A stretch of DNA of 64,000 nt from JBDTSW01 sp963782605. GTDB taxonomy: Bacteria; Actinomycetota; Thermoleophilia; Solirubrobacterales; 70-9. The stretch is taken from positions 248,001 to 312,000 of the forward strand of contig CAWAKK010000001.1 in assembly GCA_963782605.1 (NCBI GenBank), read 5' to 3'. Positions 16,983 through 25,843 of the stretch are shown here, one piece after another. A program made the translations under genes and the position numbers. Each line of letters begins with the position of its first letter. Positions within the stretch are counted from its first letter, which is position 1. The notes under the pieces were generated by a model. It saw nothing but the letters and a program-made list of their open reading frames with translations. It was not told the origin of the DNA and made no database searches.

Positions 16983-18107
16983 TCAGCTGGCCTTGACCTC
17001 GGTGAAGATCTCTGTCCAGAGCTGGCGCGCCGTGGGATCGTCTAGCCGGTACTCGAGGGCGCTCGTCTCGAGCGCCTCTAGGTCCACGTCGATCGAAGGC
17101 TCCTCCTTGGCGAGCTTCGCGAACGCCTGCAGGCCGCCCTCGACGGGCTGCGGGTAGCCATTCCAGTTGACGTTGCGGGCGGCGTTGTCGGGATCGATGA
17201 TCCAGTCCATGAAGAGCATCGCCGTGCCAGGGCTGCGGGCGCTGATCGGGATGCACATGAGGTCCGTTCCAACGGGAACTCCCTCCTTGCACGTTTGGTA
17301 CTTGTAGAGCTCCGGGTCGTCCACCTGGTTGCGGACGTTCACGATGTCGCCGTTCCATGCCTGGTGGAGTACGGCCGTGCCCGACACCAGATTCTGCACG
17401 GAGTTCGTCGAGAACCCGCGAGCGTTCTCCTTCTGTTCGAGCAGGATCGCCTTGGAGTCCTCCAGCTCGGCGGCGTCGGGCGTGTTCAGGTCGAACCCGT
17501 TGATCAGGTTGGCCTCGCCGATCGCCTCCTGGAAGTCGTCGAGGATGAACATGCGACCCGCGCCATCGGGGTTCAGCAGGTCGTTCCAGGAACCGGTCAT
17601 GTCAGTGACCTCGTCGTCACGCCAAGCGATGCCGGTCGTGTAGTACGTGTAAGGGATGCCGTACTCGTTTTGCGGATCCCACCAGGGGCTGTCGTAGAAC
17701 GGTGAGATGTTGTTTGCGTTGCGCAGCTTGTCGCGGTCGAACCGGGCGAGCAGCCCCTCTTGTGCGAGCCGCGCCACGTACTCGGTGGAGGGCCAGATCA
17801 GGTCGTATTGGGCGCCCGAGCGAAGCTTTACGACCATCGCCTCGAGGTTGTCGTAATTCACCTCGGAGACCTCGACGCCGTACTTCTCGGAGAACTCCTT
17901 CTTCAGCGCCGGGTCCATGTACTGCGCCCAGTTGTAGATCAGGAGGTCGCCGTCGACCTTCGGGGTGATGACGCCCGTGGCCGACCGGTCGACCTGACGC
18001 GAGACCGTGCATCCGGAGAGGCCGTACAGAGCCAATCCGGCACCAGCGCCGGCCAAAAGCACCTCGCGGCGGGTCAGATCCTCCCAATCTCCCAAGCCGC
18101 TTGCCAC
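16983..18107 (-). CDS. potD: PotD-like substrate-binding Tat lipoprotein (system 2)
   Basis: The start is placed at GTG 18107, four bases after the TGA of the tetR gene; the frame is open further upstream but that would overlap tetR. The N-terminus has a twin-arginine export signal, TRREVLLAGAGAGLALYG, ending in the lipobox LSGC, so the protein is probably exported folded and lipid-anchored. The mature part is a PotD-class binding domain (GDLLIYNWAQYMDPALKKEF; VNWNGYPQPVEGGLQAF). The Tat route distinguishes it from the other two PotD-like proteins here. Confidence 0.85.
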   Translation of the reverse strand: MASGLGDWEDLTRREVLLAGAGAGLALYGLSGCTVSRQVDRSATGVITPKVDGDLLIYNWAQYMDPALKKEFSEKYGVEVSEVNYDNLEAMVVKLRSGAQYDLIWPSTEYVARLAQEGLLARFDRDKLRNANNISPFYDSPWWDPQNEYGIPYTYYTTGIAWRDDEVTDMTGSWNDLLNPDGAGRMFILDDFQEAIGEANLINGFDLNTPDAAELEDSKAILLEQKENARGFSTNSVQNLVSGTAVLHQAWNGDIVNVRNQVDDPELYKYQTCKEGVPVGTDLMCIPISARSPGTAMLFMDWIIDPDNAARNVNWNGYPQPVEGGLQAFAKLAKEEPSIDVDLEALETSALEYRLDDPTARQLWTEIFTEVKAS

Positions 18108-18111
18108 CGTA

Positions 18112-18793
18112 TCAGTGCCGGTTCGTTGGAGCCAGTGCCGCTGGGTCGATTCCAAGCGGTGGAGCAAGCAACTCGGCGATCGTGACCCGCGCTTGGCCTA
18201 GATCCATCTGCGGATCGCGCAGCAGCGCGCGCAAGCCGAGCCCGTCCAAGAGCGCCATCGCGTGGTCCGCGGTGGCCTCCGGATCCACGCGCCTGAACTC
18301 CCCGCTGGAAACGCCGGCGCCGATCACCGCCGCGAGCCAGGCCCGGTAGCGGGCGTAGAGGGCAGCGGCGACCGGCTGCAGCTCCGGGTCTCGGACAGCC
18401 CGCAGCCACAGCTCGACCCAGAGGACCCACTCGCGCTCGGACTCGCCCGGCTCGGGCAGCGAGGTACGGATCGCCCGGGCGAGGGCCTCGGTGGCCGACT
18501 CCGATGCGGCATCGGCGCTCGCGTCCTCACCAAAGCGCTCGTCGGCAGCGAGCGGCGAAGGAATGGAGCAGCGCCTCGGTGAGCAGGTCCTCGCGGGTTG
18601 AGAAGTAATGATGGACGAGGGCGGTCGAGACGCCGGCGCGCGTCGCAACGCGCGCGATTCGAACGTCTTCGATTCCCTCGGCCGCTACCAGCTGACAGGC
18701 CGCCTCGAGGATGCGCTCGCGGGCGGCCGGGCGTTCGTCGGGCTCCGCCTGGGGCGGATCTGGAGCGAGCGCCGTCGCGTTGTCCGCGCTCAA
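18112..18793 (-). pseudogene. TetR family regulator, one frameshift
   Basis: The N-terminal part has the TetR helix-turn-helix (ERILEAACQLVAAEGIEDVR, then IARVATRAGVSTALVHHYFS). Near 18550 the frame changes within SFAA/ADERFGEDAS, and the ligand domain (ESATEALARAIRTSLPEPGE onward) continues to a TGA at 18112. Repaired, it is about 227 residues, normal for the family. A TTG start at 18793 overlaps the stop of the Rieske gene (TTGA), so the two are coupled. The likely operators are the TGACT-TTGT-AGTCA palindromes at 20028 and 24046. It probably represses the Rieske-Pot operon and the flavoprotein gene at 24091 until the substrate is present (inference). Confidence 0.75.
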
Positions 18794-20007
18794 CCGTCCA
18801 TCCCGAGGTCGGCGCGGATGCGATTGGCGAACCAACCCACCGCCACCTCGCGCGCGGAGAGCGGGCCGGGCTTATACCCGGTGGTGGCGAGACCCGTCTG
18901 AACCCGGGCGACGAGGTCGATGTCCTCGGCCAGGACCTCGGTGTTGATCCGGTTGTTGATGCGCTGGACAAGCCGCGCCATGCGGCCGGCGCGCTCCTGG
19001 CGAAAACACGCCCACACGTCGCGCGTCAGGGCCGTTTCCGCCGGCAGGATCTGCCAGACGTTCACCTGGTCGGGGTAGAGGTCGATCGCGGTGTTGGGAT
19101 AGATGAACGCGTAGCGCCAGGAGTAGTGGTCGGCCTCCTCGAGCCCGGGCATGGGACGGACGAATCGCTGGTAGAGGCGCTCCAGCCGATTGCCTGAGGG
19201 CTCATCGCGAAGGGGGGCGTCGAACCACGCCCAGCCGTCGTGAGGCTCGGCCGTGTAGCGCTTGTAGTCGTAGAGGCGCATCAGGCTGGGATGCGCGATC
19301 GGGACGTGGTAGCCCTCGAGGTAGTTCTCCGCGACGATCTTCCAGTTGGCCGGCTGCGTGCCCTCGCCGGACTCGCCGTCCGCCGCCGGGGCGCTCGCGC
19401 CCTTCGAGGACGAGAAGCGACGCAGGTTGGGAATGCCGTAGCGCTCGAGGCGCGGGGCGAGGCCCTCGGTGACCTCCGCGAGAGATGGCGCCTCGGGATC
19501 GAGGTTCACGAAGAGGAAGCCCGCGAGCTCTTCGACTCGCGCCGGCATCAGGCCGAGCGTCGACTTGTCGAGCTCAGCGAAGTTGCGGTGTTCCGGGACA
19601 CCGAGCAGGCGGCCGTCGGTGGCATCGTACGTCCAGCCGTGGTACCGACAGCGGATTGCCTTCTTGCAGATCCCGCTGCCGGTCAGCAGCTCAGAGCCGC
19701 GGTGCCGGCAAACGTTTCGGAAGGCCCGCAGCTCCCCGTCCGCGCCACGCAGGACCAGGACCGGCTGGTTTCCCGCCTTCGCGGTGACGTAGGTCCCGGG
19801 GTCGGGAAGATCGTTGATGTGCCCCGCGTACTGCCAGGTGCGCTGGAAGATCGTGTTCAGCTCGCGCTCGAGGACGGCGGGATCCGTGTAGAAGCTGGGA
19901 TCCAGGGCACGTGGCGCAGCGCTGCGCGGCCCATTAGGCTGGGCGACGGCGTCGCCTGAGTCCTGGGTGGAATCATCGGTCCTCGACTCAGTCGTCACTT
20001 CCACCAC
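18790..20007 (-). CDS. Rieske non-heme iron oxygenase, alpha subunit
   Basis: The Rieske cluster motif CRHRGSELL...IRCRYHGW (C-x-H, 17 residues, C-x2-H) is followed by the mononuclear iron site NYLEGYHVPIAH. This is the layout of ring-hydroxylating and quaternary-amine oxygenases such as choline or glycine betaine monooxygenase. The frame is open to 20064, but GTG 20007 has a strong GAGGAGGAG seven bases upstream, and starting there leaves the palindrome at 20028 outside the gene. That gives 405 residues. It heads an operon with tetR and a Pot-type transporter. N-dealkylation of a methylated or quaternary amine is a reasonable inference. No reductase subunit is nearby. Confidence 0.82.
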   Translation of the reverse strand: MVEVTTESRTDDSTQDSGDAVAQPNGPRSAAPRALDPSFYTDPAVLERELNTIFQRTWQYAGHINDLPDPGTYVTAKAGNQPVLVLRGADGELRAFRNVCRHRGSELLTGSGICKKAIRCRYHGWTYDATDGRLLGVPEHRNFAELDKSTLGLMPARVEELAGFLFVNLDPEAPSLAEVTEGLAPRLERYGIPNLRRFSSSKGASAPAADGESGEGTQPANWKIVAENYLEGYHVPIAHPSLMRLYDYKRYTAEPHDGWAWFDAPLRDEPSGNRLERLYQRFVRPMPGLEEADHYSWRYAFIYPNTAIDLYPDQVNVWQILPAETALTRDVWACFRQERAGRMARLVQRINNRINTEVLAEDIDLVARVQTGLATTGYKPGPLSAREVAVGWFANRIRADLGMDG

Positions 20008-20027
20008 GGCGCTCTCCTCCTCGTTGC

Positions 20028-20041
20028 TGACTTTGTAGTCA
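20028..20041. promoter_or_regulatory. Palindromic operator TGACT-TTGT-AGTCA, copy 1
   Basis: A 14-base sequence with perfect 5-base arms lies between the divergent Rieske gene (start 20007, minus) and the small gene at 20063 (plus). The same 14 bases recur at 24046-24059 before the flavoprotein gene. The length and symmetry suit a TetR-family dimer, and a tetR gene is the second gene of the Rieske operon. Confidence 0.6.
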
Positions 20042-20062
20042 ACTGCATGATATCGTACCGCC

Positions 20063-20398
20063 ATGGTGGCTGACCGTCAAGCCTGGCTATCGATCACGCC
20101 TGAGCCCGAGGGAGAGCTGCCGGCTGCAATCGCGACCCTGCGTGCAGGCGGCGAACCCAACGAGGCGAGCCTGCGAGCGGAGCGTGAGCGCGCCGAGCGG
20201 CTGATCACGAGGGCCCGCCGCCGCGCCTATCAGCGCTGGCTCGCGGATGCTCGCGGCATGGCGGCCAACCCCCCATCTTCCGATCCGCTCGTGCAGGAGG
20301 CAGCTCAGGTGGCCAATGACGTTCTCGACAATCACGACGCTCTCGCCCTGGGACTCGAGCCCCGGGGCCGTGGGGGCAGGGGAGGCAGGGGCAGATGA
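20063..20398 (+). CDS. Small charged protein of unknown function
   Basis: 111 residues, rich in Arg, Ala and Glu, with a probable helical middle (ASLRAERERAERLITRARRR) and a Gly/Arg-rich end (RGRGGRGGRGR). No signal peptide or membrane segment is visible and I do not recognise the family. Its TGA overlaps the ATG of the acyl-CoA dehydrogenase gene (ATGA at 20395-20398), which supports translation and a shared operon. The palindromic operator lies about 20 bases upstream of its ATG, so it is probably under the same control as the Rieske operon. Confidence 0.6.
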   Translation: MVADRQAWLSITPEPEGELPAAIATLRAGGEPNEASLRAERERAERLITRARRRAYQRWLADARGMAANPPSSDPLVQEAAQVANDVLDNHDALALGLEPRGRGGRGGRGR

Positions 20399-21607
20399 CG
20401 GCTGCGACCGAGACACCGATCGCCGCGGCGAGTGAGCTTCCGTTCGAGCTCACCCCCGAACAGGCGGATGTGAGGGAACGAGCCCGCGACTTCGTCGACA
20501 CGCAGCTGATCCCGCTCGAGGAGGAGGCCGAGCGCCTTCACGGGCGCCTTCCGCAGGAGCGGATCGACGTGATCAAGGCCGCAGCGATCGACGCGCGCCT
20601 CAATGGAGGCCTGCACTCGCCCGAGTACGGCGGGCAGGGCTGGTCGCGGCTGGAGTGGGCGCTCGTCGAGGAACAGTTCGGGCGCTCCACAAACGGCCTT
20701 TACTGGCACATCCCCAACGCCTACAACGTGTGGGATCACGCCTCCGCGGAGCAGCGCGAGCGCTATCTGCGTCCGGCCATCGCCGGTCAGGTGAAGGACG
20801 CCTACGCGGTCACCGAGCGCGACGCGGGCTCCGATCCCTCGCGAATCACCTCGAGGGCGGAGCGCATCGATGGCGGCTTTCGCCTGAACGGCGAGAAGTG
20901 GTTCGTCACATCCGGTGACGTGGCCCAGGTGTTGATCGTGATGGCCAACGTGATCGAGGGCGGTGAGAGCCTGCCCACGCTGTTCGCGGTCCCCTCGGAT
21001 GCCGCGGGCGTCGACTACGTCGACGATCCCGGCTTCACGCATTCCTACCCCGAGGGCCATCCCACCATCGTCTTTCGCGACACCGAGGTCGGAGAGGACG
21101 CCGTCATCGGTGGGATCGGCGCGCGGCAACGACATGCAGCGCATGTGGTTTACGGAAGAGCGCCTCGCGATTGCCGCGCGCGGCGTCGGAGCGATGTGGC
21201 GACTGCTTGAGGAGACGGTCGCATGGGCCAGCGGGCGCGAGCAGGGTGGCGAGCGCATCCTCGACTATCAGGGTGTCTCGTTTCCGCTGGCGGACTCGGC
21301 GGCCGATGCCGCCGCCGGCCGCCTCCTGATGCTGAACGTGGCCGCGCTGGCCGATTCTGGGGCCGACCGCAAGATCGTCCACCACAAGGCCTCGCTGGCG
21401 AAGCTGTTCGTGAGCGAGGCGGCATGGCGTTGCGCCGACCGTTGTGTCCAGGCGTTCGGCGGCCGTGGCTACATGCGTTCAAACGTGGCCGAGCGGCTGC
21501 TGCGAGAGGTACGCGTGGACAGGATCTGGGAGGGCACCTCAGAGATCCAGAGGCTGATCGTCGTCCGGGGCCTGGAGCGCCGCGGGGTCGAGGCCATTCT
21601 CCACTGA
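20395..21607 (+). pseudogene. Acyl-CoA dehydrogenase, one frameshift
   Basis: The first frame gives an N-terminal helical domain and the flavin/substrate segment YAVTERDAGSDPS, then GFRLNGEKWFVTSG. At about 21115-21120 (ggcgcgcggcaacgac) the frame shifts. The second frame carries GNDMQRMWFTEERLAIAARG and the C-terminal QAFGGRGYMRSNVAERLLRE, then VRVDRIWEGTSEIQRLIV, the typical end of the family. Repaired length is about 403 residues. It would oxidise an acyl-CoA with electrons passed to ETF. It follows the small gene at 20063 with a 4-base overlap and is followed by an acyl-CoA synthetase, so the pair may activate and desaturate a carboxylic acid. Confidence 0.8.
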
Positions 21608-21623
21608 GATCATCCGGAGCGCC

Positions 21624-23702
21624 ATGGACCTGAGGCCACTGCTTAGGCCGCGATCGATCGCGGTCGTCGGCGCCAACGACCGACCGACTTCCTATGCGGG
21701 CCTCGTGCTCGGCAACCTAAAAGCGGCGGGCTTCGCGGGGCCGATCTACGGGGTCAACCCGAAGCGCTCCGAAGCGTTGGGGCATCCGTGCGTGCCCACG
21801 CTGGCTGACCTGCCTGAGCCCGCGGATGCGGTGGTAGTAGCGATCCCCGCCGCCGGGGTCGGCGAAGTCATCACGGCCGCCGGCGAGACGGGGTGCGGGG
21901 GCGCGATCGTTATCTCCGCGGGGTTCGGAGAGCTCGAGTCCGGCCGGGGGCTCGAACGCGACCTCCGCGAGCGTGCGTTCGCCGCCCAGCTGCCCGTTTG
22001 TGGGCCCAACGGGAACGGCATCGTGGCGATGCACTCGCGCGCTCCCATGTGGGGAGATGGGCTGGGGCAACTTCGAGCCGGACCGGTTGCCATGGTCACG
22101 CAGAGCGGCAACGTGGCAGTGAACGCGCTCAACTCCCGGCGTGGGATCGGGTGGCACACGCTGGTCTCGATCGGCAACGCGGCGGTCACGGGGACGCACC
22201 GACTGGCTGCACGCGATCGCCGAGCTCGACGGCGTGCGGTCGGTGGCGCTTTTCCTCGAGGCGGATGGCGACGGAGCCAGGCTCGCGGAGGCGCTCGCTG
22301 CATGCAACGAGCAGGGCGTGCGGGTCGCGGTGCTCAAGGTCGGCAGCTCGGACGCCGGGCAGCCGAGGCCGCCGCCGCTCACACCGGGGCGATCGCGGGC
22401 GACCAGCGCGTCTTTCGGTCGCTGGTGGAGGAGGCCGGCGCAGTCTGGGCACGGGATCCACACGAGCTGCTCGAGCTCGCGCGCGTGCTCGCGGAGCCCA
22501 AGGGCCAGGCCGCGGGGCGACGGCGAACTCGCGATCCTCACCTGCTCCGGCGGGCGATTCGGGACTCGCCGCAGACGAGGCGGACCGGCGCCGGATGCCG
22601 CTCGCGAGCTTTCGAGCCGGAGACGCAGGAGCGACTCGAGCGAGCTGCTTCCGGAGACCGCGACGGTGGGCAATCCACTCGACTGGACGGCCTTGATCTG
22701 GCAGGAGCCCGAGCGCCTGCGGCGGATCGTCGCGACGGTCGGCAACGACCCGGGCGTCGACCAGATGGTCCTCTTCTTCGACCAGCCCCAGGACATCCCG
22801 CCCAAGGCGGCCGCAACCTGGACCGGGGTGCGAGACGCGCTCGCCGACGGGGCGCTCGACTCCCGCCGCGAGCACGCTGCTCGCCGCGACCCTGCCGGAT
22901 CTGGCGCCCGAGAAGGTTGCCTGGGCGCTGGGCCAGCGCGGGCCTCCCCTTCGTGGGTGGACTGCGAACTTCGCTCGCCTGCGCGGAGGCTGTGCGGATG
23001 CAAGCCGGCGATCCAGAGCGTCTGGGGGCGATTGCTGACGCCGCCCGGCGGGCAGCGGGCCGGCCGCTCGAAGGCAACGGCTGGCTGGGCGAGGCTCAGG
23101 CGAAGGCGCTGCTGCGCGAGGCTGGGATCGCGACGGCTGAGGGCCGGGTGGCCCGCGACGCGGCGGACGCCGTGTCCGCGGCGAGCGAGCTCGGCTGGCC
23201 GGTCGCGGTCAAGCTCTCGGGCCCCCATGTCCAGCACAAGAGCGAGCTCGGAGCGATGGCGCTTGGGCTCGGAGAGGAGGCGGCGCTGCGCGACGCCTTC
23301 GGGCTGCTGGCGGGGCTGCCGGCTGCAGAGGGCGCCGAGGTCCTGGTCGAGCGGATGGGGCCGGTCGGCGTCGAGGTGCTGGTTGCAGCCCGCGCGGATG
23401 GTGTGGTGCCGTCGCTCACCATGGCGCTTGGCGGGATCTGGACCGAGGTGCTCGGCGATGCCGCCGTGGTGCCGCTCCCGGCCACCGCAGCGAGGGTCGA
23501 GGCCGCCCTGCGCTCACTACGCGGCGCCCCGCTTCTCACCGGTGGCCGCGGTGGCGACGCCGTCGACTTGGCGGCACTCGCCGACGTGGGCGCCCGCTTG
23601 GGCGACCTGCTGCTGGACGGGGGGTTCGAGTTGCTCGAGCTCAACCCCGTCGTCGCCACGGCCGAGGGCGCTTTGGTGCTGGATGCGATCGCCCTGCAGT
23701 AG
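21624..23702 (+). pseudogene. ADP-forming acyl-CoA (acetate-CoA) ligase, multiple frameshifts
   Basis: The start (MDLRPLLRPRSIAVVGANDR) is the CoA-binding Rossmann domain; VCGPNGNGIVAMHSRA and QSGNVAVNALNSRRGIGWH belong to the succinyl-CoA-ligase-like part; AAAAHTGAIAGDQ holds the expected phosphohistidine. The C-terminus (WLGEAQAKALLREAGIATAE onward; SGPHVQHKSELGAMALGL) is the ATP-grasp domain. Between about 22190 and 22940 I need at least eight frame changes (near 22195, 22360, 22510, 22557, 22612, 22645, 22870, 22935) to follow the conserved protein, while both ends are clean. The full protein would be about 690 residues. The cluster suggests poor sequence quality locally, but real decay cannot be excluded. 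Confidence 0.72.
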
Positions 23703-23710
23703 GCGCGTAC

Positions 23711-23747
23711 GTGGCGCCAACGGCCGCTTGTTCCGCTCAAGCGCCAC
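23711..23747 (+). terminator. Stem-loop after the acyl-CoA ligase gene
   Basis: Eight bases after the TAG, CGCTTG (23725-23730) and CAAGCG (23738-23743) form a perfect 6-base stem with a 7-base loop, inside an outer pair GTGGCGC / GCGCCAC. There is no U-run, so it may be a weak terminator, a 3' stabilising hairpin, or a decayed relative of the palindromic repeats that follow. Confidence 0.35.
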
Positions 23748-23820
23748 TTAGCGCCGAGCGGTTGCGGATGGCATTGAGGGGCGAGAGCCGGGCGTTGCCC
23801 AGCGAGCCGAACCGTCGAAC

Positions 23821-23858
23821 TTGGCGCGCCGGTCCCGTATTTCGGGACTGATGCGCCA
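23821..23858. repeat. Nested palindromic repeat, copy 1
   Basis: TTGGCGC-gccg-GTCCCG-tattt-CGGGAC-tgat-GCGCCA. Outer arms TGGCGC/GCGCCA and inner arms GTCCCG/CGGGAC are perfect, with spacers of 4, 5 and 4 bases. Copies with the same architecture are at 23882 and 52837. Confidence 0.8.
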
Positions 23859-23881
23859 TCGCGAGCTCAGCCCCACCCCCC

Positions 23882-23920
23882 CTGGCGCGCCGGTCCCGCT
23901 GGGCGGGACTCACGCGCCCA
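23882..23920. repeat. Nested palindromic repeat, copy 2
   Basis: CTGGCGC-gccg-GTCCCG-ctggg-CGGGAC-tcac-GCGCCCA, 23 bases after copy 1 and in the same orientation. The inner arms are identical to copy 1 while the loop and right spacer differ, so the paired positions are what is kept. Confidence 0.8.
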
Positions 23921-24044
23921 CGAACCGGGGTCCACCCGGCCCTGCGCCCCGATCCAGGCTCGCGGCCCCGCCTGGCTGCCTTCAATGCAATCCGACCACG
24001 CCATGTGCCTTCGAAACGCACGAACGGTGCGAAAGAAGCGGCGG

Positions 24045-24083
24045 TTGACTTTGTAGTCAATCGTACGTAACCTGTGCTAGAAT
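24045..24083 (+). promoter_or_regulatory. Operator copy 2 with promoter of the flavoprotein gene
   Basis: TTGACT-TTGT-AGTCAA (24045-24060) is a 16-base palindrome containing the same 14 bases as the site at 20028. TAGAAT (24078-24083) is a good -10 element; a 17-base spacer puts the -35 position on AGTCAA at 24055-24060, inside the palindrome, so a bound repressor would block RNA polymerase. Transcription from this -10 would start at about 24090, giving a leaderless message for the GTG at 24091. Confidence 0.6.
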
Positions 24084-24090
24084 CCGTCCC

Positions 24091-25787
24091 GTGGAGGTGG
24101 CGAGCACTCAGGAGCAGGCACGAGTTGACGCCTCGGGAGCGGACGGCGACGGCCGGGCGCCTGGCCCTCCCCGCTCATATGACGCGATCGTTGTCGGTGG
24201 AGGTCACAACGGCCTGACCACGGCGGCATACCTCGCCCGCGCCGGGCTCAGCGTCTGCGTGCTCGAGCGCCGCGACGTCCTGGGCGGGGCCTGTGTCACG
24301 GAGGAGCTCTGGCCTGGCACCAGGGTCTCGCGGGCCTCCTACGTGGTCTCGATGCTGCAGCCACGCATCGTCAAGGACCTCGAGCTGCAGGGACTTCGGC
24401 TACCGCGCTCTGCCGCTCGATCCCGCCTACGCGGCGCTCACCCCCGACGGACCCATCTTCTTCTTCAACGACACCGCACGGACGCAGGCTTCGATCGCGC
24501 CCTTCTCGCAGCGGGACGCCGACGCCTACGCGGGCTTCGAGGAGCTCCTGGTCAAGGCCGGCGACTTCCTCCGCCCGATGCTGATGCGCGAGCCGCCGGC
24601 GCTCGGGTCGAAGCGCCCCGGCGATCTGCTCTCCCTGCTCCGCGAGGGTGCGCGCGCCTCGGGCCTCGGCCGCAACGACGTCCACGACCTCGTCCGCATC
24701 TTCACCATGTCCGTCGGCGACCTGCTCGACGACTGGTTCGAGACCGACGGCCTCAAGGGATCGCTCGCATCGACCGGCGTCGTTGGCGTCTGGGCGGGCC
24801 CGCGAACCCCTGGCACCGCGTACAACCTCCTCCACCACGCGCTCGGCGAGCTCGACGGCGTGCCCGGCGCCTGGGGGCAGGTCATCGGCGGGATGGGCGC
24901 GATCTCAAATGCGATCGCGCGATCGGCGGAGGCCGCGGGAGCTGTGGTGAGAACGGGGGCCGAGGTAGCGCGCATCGACGTGCGCGACGGGGTCGCCGTC
25001 GGCGTCACCCTCACCAACGGCGAGGAGCTCCGCGCCCCGGTCGTCGCCTCCGGCGCTCACCCGAAGACGACTGTTCTCGACCTCGCCGGCGCCGAGAACT
25101 TCCCCACCGAGGTCGCGGACCACATGCGCCGCTACCGCACGCGCGGCGGCTCGGTGAAGATCAACATGGTGCTCTCGGAGCCGCCCCACTTCGAGGGCGC
25201 CGACGCCGAGACCGAGGCGATGCTGCACAAGACCGGCGTCAACCTCTGTCCCTCCATCGACTACCTCGAAACGGCGTGGCAGGATGCGCTCGCCGGCCGT
25301 CCGGCCGCGAACCCGTACGTGGAGGCCGAGCTGCCCTCCGCCATCGACGCATCGCTGACGGACGACGGCCGTTACGTCATGACTATGTTCACCCAGTACG
25401 GGCCCCCGGAGGAATCGCCAGTGGGCCGACGGCGACCGCGAGCGCTACGCGGACGCCTGTATCGAGCATCTCGCTCGCTACGCCCCCAACGTTCCCGACG
25501 CCATCGAGGAGCGCGAGGTCCTGGCCCCGCCGGACATCGAGCGCATCTTCGGCTTGCAGGGCGGATCGATCTTCCAAGGCGAGCAGGGCCTCGACCAGAT
25601 GGCCTTCATGCGCCCGATCCCCGAGATGGCGCATTACGCCACGCCGGTCCACGGCCTCTACCTCTGCGGCGCCGGCACGCACCCGGGCGGCGGGGTCATG
25701 GCCGCCGCAGGACACAACGCCGCGAAGCGAATCCTTCGCGACAAGCGCGCGAGCCGCTTCCGCCTGCGCCGCCGCAGCGCCGCCTAG
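24091..25787 (+). pseudogene. Phytoene-desaturase-like (PYROXD2-type) FAD oxidoreductase, two frameshifts
   Basis: The N-terminus YDAIVVGGGHNGLTTAAYLA is the FAD loop of the PYROXD2/CrtI-like group and is followed by VLERRDVLGGACVTEELWPG. The frame changes near 24391 (LELQ/DFGYRALPLDP) and again near 25418 (GPPE/QWADGDRERYA). The last frame ends LYLCGAGTHPGGGVMAAAGH, the conserved flavin-binding C-terminus, with a TAG at 25787. Repaired length is about 565 residues. These are soluble flavoproteins with poorly defined substrates. The operator shared with the Rieske operon links it to the same pathway. Confidence 0.75.
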
Positions 25788-25843
25788 ACCCCAGAATCGC
25801 GCCCAGCTTGGGTTGCTGCTCGGGGCTGAGCTCGCGCTGAGCG

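Larger units (their letters stand above)
23748..24044. other. Intergenic stretch holding two palindromic repeats
   Basis: I see no gene with supporting features here. The stretch contains the two repeat copies listed separately and otherwise GC-rich sequence without recognisable coding pattern. The operator and promoter of the flavoprotein gene begin at 24045. Confidence 0.6.

Noticed and set aside
21717..23237. Long minus-strand open frame opposite the acyl-CoA ligase gene
   Set aside because: The plus strand carries clear CoA-binding and ATP-grasp motifs despite frameshifts; the minus product is low-complexity Ser/Arg/Pro-rich.
23821..23920. CRISPR-like array from the two adjacent repeats
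   Set aside because: Only two units, each internally palindromic, with no spacers of uniform length and no cas genes nearby.
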